A program made the translations under genes and the position numbers. A stretch of 28,891 nt of DNA, from assembly GCA_050732635.1 (NCBI GenBank), contig JBOHRE010000038.1, positions 1-28,891 on the forward strand, read 5' to 3'. Of the stretch, positions 23,573 to 28,891 are shown in pieces; the stretch's first letter is position 1, and the number at the start of each line of letters is the position of its first letter. Source of the DNA: JBOHRE01 sp050732635 (GTDB taxonomy: Bacteria > Gemmatimonadota > Gemmatimonadetes > Longimicrobiales > RSA9). The notes below the pieces were generated by a model. The model made no database searches, was not told the origin of the DNA, and saw nothing but the letters and a program-made list of their open reading frames with translations.

Positions 23573-26500
23573 TTGTTCGCCGAGCTTCGCACCCATTCCG
23601 CCTTTTCCTTCGGCGACGGCACGGCGACGCCGGAGTCGCTGGTCCGGCGCGCGGCACAGCTGGGCTATACGGCGCTGGGCCTGACCGATCATGCGGATCT
23701 GGGCGGGGTGATCCGGTTCGCGCTGGAGGCGGAGAAGGTGGGGATCCGGCCGGTGATCGGTGCGGAGCTGAACGTGGACGGGTACCCGGTGGCGCTGCTC
23801 GCGCGCGACCAGCGGGGCTTCCACAACCTGGCCGCGCTGGTCACGCAGGCCCGGCTCGGCGCGTGGAGCGCGCGCGAGTTGTCGGAGGGTGCCGGCTGGA
23901 CGGCCGGCGGCGCCGGCGAGCTGCACCCCAGTCCCAGCCCGAGCCCCAGCCCGCATCCCAGCCGTGGCCGTCCAGAGGTCTCCTGGTCGGCGGTCAGCGA
24001 GCATGCTGCTGGGCTGCACCTGCTGACGGGCCCGGCGACGGGCGAGCTCGCCTATCACGTGCAAACCTCGCGGCTGGACAAGGCCGACCGGCTGCTGCAG
24101 CAGGCGTGCGAGGCGTTCGGTCGTGAACGGGTGAGCGTGGAGGTGCAGCTGCACCACGTATCGGGTCGCGAGCGCGCGTTGGCGGACGCGCTGATCGAGC
24201 GGGCGGAGGCGCAGCGGCTGAGCTGGGCGGTCACGAACGATGCCCGCTACCTGGATGCCGGCGGCCGGCTGGTGCACGACCTGTTCACCGCGCTGCGTGC
24301 GGGCGTCGATGTCGACACAGCCGCCTGCTGGGGCGCGCTGCACCCGAATGGTGAGTGGCGCCTGAAGTCGGCAGCGGAGATGGAGCGTCACTGGCGACGT
24401 CGCCCGGCAGGTCTCGCGCGCACGCACGACCTGGCGCTGGACTGCGCCTTCGATCTGCGCTGGCTGCGCCCGCCGCTGCCGCGGTTTCCCAGTCCGGCAG
24501 GCGACGATGACGCGCATCTGCGCGAGCTGGTGTACGCCGGTGCGCGACGCCGCTGGGGCGATGTCGACGAGCGCCAGCGCGCGCAAATCGACCATGAGCT
24601 GGGCGTGATCAACCGGCTCGGTTTCGCCGGCTTCTTCCTGGTGATGTGGGACGCGGTGCGCTTCGCGAAGCAGTGCGGCATCCTGTGCCAGGGCCGCGGC
24701 AGCGCCGCGAACAGCGCGGTCGCCTACTGCCTCGAGATCACGGCGGTCGATCCGGTGCGCCACGGGCTGTTGTTCGAGCGCTTTCTGAGCGAAGTGCGCA
24801 CGGATGGCCGCGCCGAGGCGCCCGACATCGATGTCGACTTCGAGATGGACCGGCGCGAGGAGGTGCTCGACTACATGTACTCGCGCTACGGCCGCAAGCA
24901 CGCCGCGATCACGGCTGTGACGCAGACGTACCACGCACCCAGTGCGCTGCAGGATGTGATGCGTGCACTCGGCTATCCGGCGCAGCTCGCGCTGGACATC
25001 TCGAAGCGGCTGCGACGGGATGAGCCGAGCGCGGGCGCAACGCAGCTCGAGGCCGGCCTGGCTCGTCGCTTCGACCTCGACCTCGAGGCCCAGCGCGGCC
25101 AGGCGCTGCTCGCCGCCTTGCGCGCACTCGATGAGCTGCCACGCATGCGCTCGACACACCCCGGCGGTTTCGTGCTCTCCTCGCGCCCGCTCGGCGCCTG
25201 TATGCCCATCGAGCAGACCACCATGGGCCGTACCGTGCTGCAGTTCGACAAGGATGATCTGGACGCGGCCGGTGTGCCGAAGTTCGACTTTCTCGGCCTG
25301 GGCGGCCTCTCGCTCATCCACAACGCATTCGATGCGATCGAGCGTGTCACCGGCGAGCGGCCCGAGCTGTACCAGCTGCCGACCGATGACGCGAAGACCT
25401 ACGACATGATCGCGCGCGGCGATACGATCGGTACGTTCCAGATCGAGAGCCGCGCGCAGATCTCCTCGATTCTGCACACCCGTCCCGAGCGGCTGTACGA
25501 CATTGTCGTACAGGTTGCGCTGATCCGCCCCGGCCCGATCCAGGCGCGCTTCGTCCGGCCTTACACGATGCGCCGTCGCGGCCTGGAGGAGGTGACCTAC
25601 GCGCACCCGAAGCTCGAGCCGATCCTGCGCCGCACCTACGGCATTCCGATCTTCCAGGAGCAGGCCATGGCCATTGCCATGGCGATCGGCGGCTTCAGCG
25701 CGGCCGAGGCCGACGAAATGCGCCGCTCCATGGGCCACCGCCGCAAGCTGCCCCGGCTCGAGCGCGCGCTCCAGAAGCTGCACACCGGCATGGTCGCCAA
25801 TGGCCTGGGCGACGATGTCGCGGCCGGCATCGTCGAGGACCTCCACTCCTTCGCCAACTACGGCTTTCCCGAGTCGCATGCCTGGTCTTTCGCGCTCATT
25901 GCCTACGCGACGGCGTACCTCAAGGCCAATTTCCCGGCCGCGTTCTACCTCGGCATCCTGAACGCCTGGCCGATGGGCTTCTACCCGCCATCCACGCTCG
26001 TCCACTGCGCTCGCCGTGAGGGCGTCACCGTGCTGGGGCCGTGCCTGCGCGACGGCGGCTGGGACTGCGAGCTGGGGCCGGCTGCGCCGGCCGGGCTGGG
26101 GCTGGGGCTGGGGCTGAGGCTGGGGTCGGCTGAGTCCGCGGATGTAGCCCCTGCGCGAGATTTCAGCCGGGCAGCCCCCAGCCCCAGCCCCAGCCCCAGC
26201 CCCAGCCCGGAAGGGTGGGGGGAGGTGGGGCTCCGTATCGGCTGGCGCTTCATTCGAGGCCTGGGCGAGAAGGCGGGCGAGCGGCTGCGGCGAGCGCGCG
26301 CAGCCGGCCCTTTCACCTCGATCGACGATGTCGTGCGCCGCGCGCGGCTTTCACGACCCGAGGCGCTGCACATCGCGCGGGCGGGCGCCTTCGAGGCGTT
26401 CGAGCCGGGTCGTCGCCGCGCGGCGTGGGAGGCACTGCGCGCGGCCGGCGACACGCTGCCGCTCGCGCCGGCCGAGCATCTGCCCTTCAACGCCCGCGAG

Positions 26501-26917
26501 CTCGAGGGCGACGAGCTGATTTTCCTCGATTACATCGCGACTGGCATCTGCATCCATGGCCATCCCATGCAGCACCTGCGCGAGCGGCTGCGTGCAGCCG
26601 GTGTTGCCGGCAGTGCCGAGCTGGCGCAATGGGAGCCGGGCGCGCCCATCGTCGTGGGCGGGCTGGTCGTCATCCGCCAGCGTCCGGAAAGTGCCAACGG
26701 CACCATCTTCCTGCTGCTCGAGGACGAGCACGGATTCCTCAACATCGTCGTCCCCAAGCAGCTCGTGCAGCGCTATCACGAGGTCGTTCACTTCGCGCCC
26801 TTCGTGGTCGTCGAAGGCTACTTCGAGCGGGATGGCGCGGTCATGAACGTCGTCGGCCGCCGCTTCCACACGTTGAACGCGCGGCCGCTCGCGCAGCAGT
26901 CGCGCGATTTCCGGTGA
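23573..26917 (+). CDS. dnaE2: Error-prone DNA polymerase III alpha subunit DnaE2
   Basis: A 1114-residue C-family polymerase for damage-induced mutagenesis. The start is TTG, giving FAELRTHSAFSFGDG, which aligns with the usual MYAELHCHSNFSFLDG. No ATG or GTG is available in frame after the upstream stop, and no Shine-Dalgarno is visible. The catalytic aspartates are D418 and D420 in PDIDVDF and D572 in KFDFLGL. The PHP domain has lost the first HxH metal pair (LRTHSAF). The C-terminus is the short DnaE2 form, with an OB fold and ending SRDFR. Two low-complexity insertions encoded by hexamer repeats occur at about residues 118-130 and 841-879. Partners imuA and imuB lie 6 kb upstream. Confidence 0.95.
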   Translation: MFAELRTHSAFSFGDGTATPESLVRRAAQLGYTALGLTDHADLGGVIRFALEAEKVGIRPVIGAELNVDGYPVALLARDQRGFHNLAALVTQARLGAWSARELSEGAGWTAGGAGELHPSPSPSPSPHPSRGRPEVSWSAVSEHAAGLHLLTGPATGELAYHVQTSRLDKADRLLQQACEAFGRERVSVEVQLHHVSGRERALADALIERAEAQRLSWAVTNDARYLDAGGRLVHDLFTALRAGVDVDTAACWGALHPNGEWRLKSAAEMERHWRRRPAGLARTHDLALDCAFDLRWLRPPLPRFPSPAGDDDAHLRELVYAGARRRWGDVDERQRAQIDHELGVINRLGFAGFFLVMWDAVRFAKQCGILCQGRGSAANSAVAYCLEITAVDPVRHGLLFERFLSEVRTDGRAEAPDIDVDFEMDRREEVLDYMYSRYGRKHAAITAVTQTYHAPSALQDVMRALGYPAQLALDISKRLRRDEPSAGATQLEAGLARRFDLDLEAQRGQALLAALRALDELPRMRSTHPGGFVLSSRPLGACMPIEQTTMGRTVLQFDKDDLDAAGVPKFDFLGLGGLSLIHNAFDAIERVTGERPELYQLPTDDAKTYDMIARGDTIGTFQIESRAQISSILHTRPERLYDIVVQVALIRPGPIQARFVRPYTMRRRGLEEVTYAHPKLEPILRRTYGIPIFQEQAMAIAMAIGGFSAAEADEMRRSMGHRRKLPRLERALQKLHTGMVANGLGDDVAAGIVEDLHSFANYGFPESHAWSFALIAYATAYLKANFPAAFYLGILNAWPMGFYPPSTLVHCARREGVTVLGPCLRDGGWDCELGPAAPAGLGLGLGLRLGSAESADVAPARDFSRAAPSPSPSPSPSPEGWGEVGLRIGWRFIRGLGEKAGERLRRARAAGPFTSIDDVVRRARLSRPEALHIARAGAFEAFEPGRRRAAWEALRAAGDTLPLAPAEHLPFNARELEGDELIFLDYIATGICIHGHPMQHLRERLRAAGVAGSAELAQWEPGAPIVVGGLVVIRQRPESANGTIFLLLEDEHGFLNIVVPKQLVQRYHEVVHFAPFVVVEGYFERDGAVMNVVGRRFHTLNARPLAQQSRDFR
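23926..23961 (+). repeat. Degenerate hexamer tract in dnaE2 (PHP region)
   Basis: Six CCCCAG-like units (CCCCAG, TCCCAG, CCCGAG, CCCCAG, CCCGCA, TCCCAG) encode a Pro-Ser stretch in frame at about residues 118-130. The degeneracy suggests it is older than the second insertion. Confidence 0.9.
26093..26208. repeat. Inverted hexamer pair inserted in frame in dnaE2
   Basis: The left arm is four GGGCTG and one AGGCTG (26093-26122). The right arm is CAGCCC repeated six times with one extra C (26172-26208). At least 24 bases pair perfectly, with a core of about 49 bases. The insert encodes Gly-Leu repeats, a 16-residue spacer and Pro-Ser repeats, adding roughly 50 residues between two conserved DnaE2 blocks (WDCELG and GLRIGWRFIRGLGEKAG). 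Confidence 0.95.
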
Positions 26918-26926
26918 GGGGCGGGC

Positions 26927-26940
26927 CACGAACCACCAAC
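26927..26940 (+). repeat. Two heptamers just upstream of the radical SAM gene
   Basis: CCACGAA and CCACCAA, followed by CGAACA and then the GTG start at 26946. They lie in the 28-base gap after dnaE2, in C/A-rich orientation, with no Shine-Dalgarno. Confidence 0.8.
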
Positions 26941-26945
26941 GAACA

Positions 26946-28034
26946 GTGAACGCCGACAACGGTCAGGCAAGCGGAAGGCCGATCAGAGGCCGAGGCGCAG
27001 GCGGCAACCCCAAGAACCGCTTCCTGCCGCTCTACGTCGAGCGCGATCCGGAGTGGCAGGATCCGGACGATCCCGGGCCGCAGACGGTGCTGCTGCGCGA
27101 TACCACGCGCACGGCGATCGCCAAGAACAGTAGCCCCGACGTCGGCTTCGAGCGCAGCATCAACCCCTACCGCGGCTGCGAGCACGGCTGCATCTACTGC
27201 TATGCCCGGCCGACGCACGAGTATCTCGGCTTCTCGGCCGGTCTGGACTTCGAAACGAAGATCCTGGTGAAGGAGACGCTGCCGGAGCTGCTGCGCAACG
27301 AGCTGCTGTCGCCGCGCTGGCAGCCGCAGGTCATCGTGATCAGCGGCGTGACCGACCCGTACCAGCCGACGGAGCGGCGCCTGCGCCTGACCCGGCGCTG
27401 CCTTGAAGTCCTGGCGGAGTTCCGCAACCCGGTCGGCATGATCACCAAGAACTACCTCGTGACCCGTGACATCGATGTGCTGAAGGAGCTCGCCGCCTAC
27501 GACTGCGTCGGTGTGTCGCTCTCCGTCACCTCACTGCGCAACGAGATCCAATCCGTGATGGAGCCGCGTACGTCCATCCCCGCGCGCAGGTTGAAGGCGA
27601 TCGAGGAGCTGGCGAATGCCGGGATCCCCGTCGGCGTCAACGTCGCGCCCGTGATCCCGGGGCTCACCGATCATGAAATGCCGAAGATCCTGGAGGCGGC
27701 GGCGAACGCGGGGGCGGTCCGGGCCGGTTACATCATGCTGCGCCTGCCGTACGCCGTGGCGCCGCTGTTCGAGCAGTGGCTCGAGCAGCACTTCCCCGAC
27801 CGCAAGGAGAAGGTGCTGAACCGCCTGCGCGCGCTCCGCGGCGGCCTGCTGTACCGCTCCGAATGGGGCAGCCGGATGCGCGGCGAGGGCGTGTTTGCCG
27901 AGCAGCTCGAATCCATGTTCGACGTGAGCTGCCGCAAGCTCGGCCTGAACCGTGACCACCGCCGTCTGTCGACCGAGCACTTCCGCCGCCCGCCGCCGGT
28001 CGCCCGCGGCCCCCAGCTCGGCCTGTTCGGTTAG
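26946..28034 (+). CDS. SplB-like radical SAM protein (PA0069-type)
   Basis: A 362-residue radical SAM protein. The cluster motif is C78-x3-C82-x2-C85 in RGCEHGCIYCYARPTHEY. The N-terminal GRGAGGNPKNRFLP and the DPYQPTERRLRLTRRCLEVL segment are typical of the PA0069 / Rv2578c-type group, which is related to spore photoproduct lyase (SplB) but not shown to repair DNA photoproducts. It begins 28 bases after dnaE2, so it is probably cotranscribed with the mutagenesis polymerase; a role in DNA damage is suggested by context only. The GTG at 26946 is the start that keeps the conserved N-terminus. Confidence 0.88.
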   Translation: MNADNGQASGRPIRGRGAGGNPKNRFLPLYVERDPEWQDPDDPGPQTVLLRDTTRTAIAKNSSPDVGFERSINPYRGCEHGCIYCYARPTHEYLGFSAGLDFETKILVKETLPELLRNELLSPRWQPQVIVISGVTDPYQPTERRLRLTRRCLEVLAEFRNPVGMITKNYLVTRDIDVLKELAAYDCVGVSLSVTSLRNEIQSVMEPRTSIPARRLKAIEELANAGIPVGVNVAPVIPGLTDHEMPKILEAAANAGAVRAGYIMLRLPYAVAPLFEQWLEQHFPDRKEKVLNRLRALRGGLLYRSEWGSRMRGEGVFAEQLESMFDVSCRKLGLNRDHRRLSTEHFRRPPPVARGPQLGLFG

Positions 28035-28050
28035 ACCGAGGGGCTGGCCC

Positions 28051-28085
28051 ACCATCAACCACCAACCACCAACCACGAACCATTA
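28051..28085. repeat. Five-heptamer tract between convergent genes
   Basis: ACCATCA, ACCACCA, ACCACCA, ACCACGA and ACCATTA. The last unit contains the reverse-strand TAA stop (28083-28085) of the next gene. A single GGGGCT hexamer precedes it (28040-28045). The tract lies 16 bases after the radical SAM stop. Confidence 0.92.
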
Positions 28086-28379
28086 GGGCGTGTCCCGCGC
28101 GTGCACGCGCTCATTCTCGATCCGCCGCAGCCGCTCGCGCAGGTCGTCCCAGTCGTGGCGCTCGAGGCGGATCCACTCCTGGACCGCGCGGTTGAAGCCG
28201 CGGGCGAGCACCAGCGCGCGCTCGCCATCGAAGGCCTCGCGCTCGGTCAGGCGGTCGGACGTGACGCGGTACGCCTCGTGAGCCGCCTCGGCGTACGCCG
28301 CGTCCCGGTCGAACGGCTGAGCATCGATGCGCTCCGCGCGCTGCCGGAACTCCTGTAGGTAGATCTCATGTGGCTGCAT
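28083..28379 (-). CDS. Small conserved-looking hypothetical protein
   Basis: A 98-residue soluble protein rich in Glu, Arg and Asp, predicted mostly helical: MQPHEIYLQEFRQRAERI, then FDRDAAYAEAAHEAYRV, RALVLARGFNRAVQEWIRLE and DWDDLRERLRRIENE. There is no signal peptide or membrane segment, and no family is recognised. The frame extends further upstream (to 28631), but that part is Arg-rich shadow sequence. ATG 28379 is preferred, with GAGGAG about 11-16 bases upstream. Its stop lies inside a heptamer repeat. The 275-base gap to the next gene (28380-28654) holds only a candidate -10 for the downstream gene. Confidence 0.6.
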   Translation of the reverse strand: MQPHEIYLQEFRQRAERIDAQPFDRDAAYAEAAHEAYRVTSDRLTEREAFDGERALVLARGFNRAVQEWIRLERHDWDDLRERLRRIENERVHARDTP

Positions 28380-28591
28380 GCGTGCTCGTTCTCTCCTCGC
28401 GTGTCCGTCCGTGCGGCGTACGACAGCGCGGCGTTGCACGAATGACGCCGCGCCCGGCCGAACCGGTCGCCGCAGGCTAGGGTGTGATGGCATCAAAGTC
28501 GCTCGACGACGGCGCGACCGCCGGTCAGGCCGGCGATTTCCGCGGTGAAGCGCCCCACATCGGGCGCGGGCATGCGGACCACAGGTCTCGC

Positions 28592-28599
28592 TATCTTTG
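28592..28599 (+). promoter_or_regulatory. Candidate -10/-7 element of the FAD oxidase gene
   Basis: TATCTTTG fits the TAnnTTTG element described for Bacteroidota and resembles the pncA element TATCTTTC. It is about 56 bases before the TTG start. No clear -35 or -33 match was seen upstream. Confidence 0.35.
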
Positions 28600-28654
28600 G
28601 CAGCGGCGAACCCGGCCGGTTCACCCGTCACCAGCCACCAGGGGGACGAATCGA

Positions 28655-28891
28655 TTGCCTGCCGCCCGTATCGCGGACGTCGCCGTCGTCGGTCTCGGCG
28701 TCACTGGCGCTGCGCTGGCCTGGCGCCTGGCTCAGGCGGGACAGCGCGTGGTCGCGCTGGATCGGTTCGCGCCGCCGCATTCATTCGGCTCATCCCACGG
28801 GCGCACGCGGATCTTCCGCGAGGCGTACTTCGAGGATCCGCTGTACGTGCCTCTCGCCCGGCGCGCGCTCGACGCCTGGCAGGAGCTGCAG
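28655..28891 (+). CDS. FAD-dependent amine oxidase, sarcosine oxidase/SolA-like (partial)
   Basis: The first 79 codons of a flavoprotein cut by the window end. The start TTG has GGGGGA (28641-28646) 8 bases upstream. The N-terminal dinucleotide-binding motif is VVGLGVTGAALAWRLAQAG followed by the acidic end VVALDR. PPHSFGSSHGRTRIFREAYFEDPLYVPLA is the hallmark of monomeric sarcosine oxidase / N-methyltryptophan oxidase (DAO family), where SSHG...R lies by the FAD. These enzymes oxidise N-methyl amino acids to release formaldehyde and peroxide. Exact substrate cannot be told from this part. Confidence 0.88.
   Translation, partial: MPAARIADVAVVGLGVTGAALAWRLAQAGQRVVALDRFAPPHSFGSSHGRTRIFREAYFEDPLYVPLARRALDAWQELQ

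Noticed and set aside
26946..28034. Calling the radical SAM gene a true spore photoproduct lyase
   Set aside because: The N-terminal signature is of the PA0069/Rv2578c-type group, and the organism shows no sporulation context.
28621..28640. CACCAGCCACCAGG before the FAD oxidase as another heptamer tract
   Set aside because: Only one or two poor units (CCACCAG) occur; they do not fit the unit well and a normal Shine-Dalgarno follows.
1..28891. tRNA, rRNA or riboswitch genes
   Set aside because: No conserved stem-loop sequences, CCA ends or ribosomal core sequences were recognised by eye; a covariance search could not be run.

Overview
The window is about 29 kb of GC-rich bacterial DNA with tightly packed genes on both strands. 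Its gene content points to a Gemmatimonadota-like bacterium. The markers are a DUF5916 outer-membrane-type protein, an S9 peptidase paired with an M49-like peptidase lipoprotein, a DUF4097 protein with NGG repeats, a small lipoprotein resembling a TonB receptor plug, and an RCC1-type lipoprotein whose blades carry CWG. This assignment is inferred from protein character, not from a marker gene. No rRNA, tRNA, transposase or CRISPR array was recognised.

Layout. Positions 1-96 are the tail of a gene that may be TonB-like. Then come a cystathionine beta-synthase (120-1544), a lipoprotein coupled by ATGA overlap to D-Ala-D-Ala ligase (1591-3227), a rhomboid protease, a plug-like lipoprotein, an EF-G paralogue with altered G motifs, and a membrane protein made of two copies of one module (to 7942). 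The minus strand from 13315 down to 7993 encodes succinate-semialdehyde dehydrogenase, S9 peptidase and M49-like peptidase. A DUF4097 gene (+) and an L,D-transpeptidase (-) converge at about 14.4 kb.

From 15.5 to 28.0 kb lies a split SOS mutagenesis cassette. imuA and imuB overlap. They are separated by DUF5916, nicotinamidase (pncA), nicotinate phosphoribosyltransferase (pncB) and an RCC1 lipoprotein from dnaE2, which is followed by an SplB-like radical SAM gene. imuA and dnaE2 share an upstream direct repeat, TTCGG-N6-TTCGGTAT (period 11), in a promoter-like position. This is a candidate damage-response operator of the GTTC-N7-GTTC type. The window ends in a small unknown gene (-) and the start of an FAD-dependent amine oxidase (+).

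The most unusual feature is a family of short tandem repeats that fills the spacers. It is made of heptamers (C/A-rich strand CCAYSAA, for example CCATCAA, CCACCAA and CCACGAA; opposite strand TTGATGG, TTGGTGG, TTCGTGG) and hexamers (CCCCAG / GGGGCT). I found about a dozen loci. Most follow a strand rule: the G/T-rich strand reads after stop codons and the C/A-rich strand reads just before start codons. Four pairs form inverted repeats, always G/T arm first. Several genes with no visible Shine-Dalgarno start within 0-35 bases of a C/A-rich tract. All three mutasome genes carry repeats inside or flush against their coding region.
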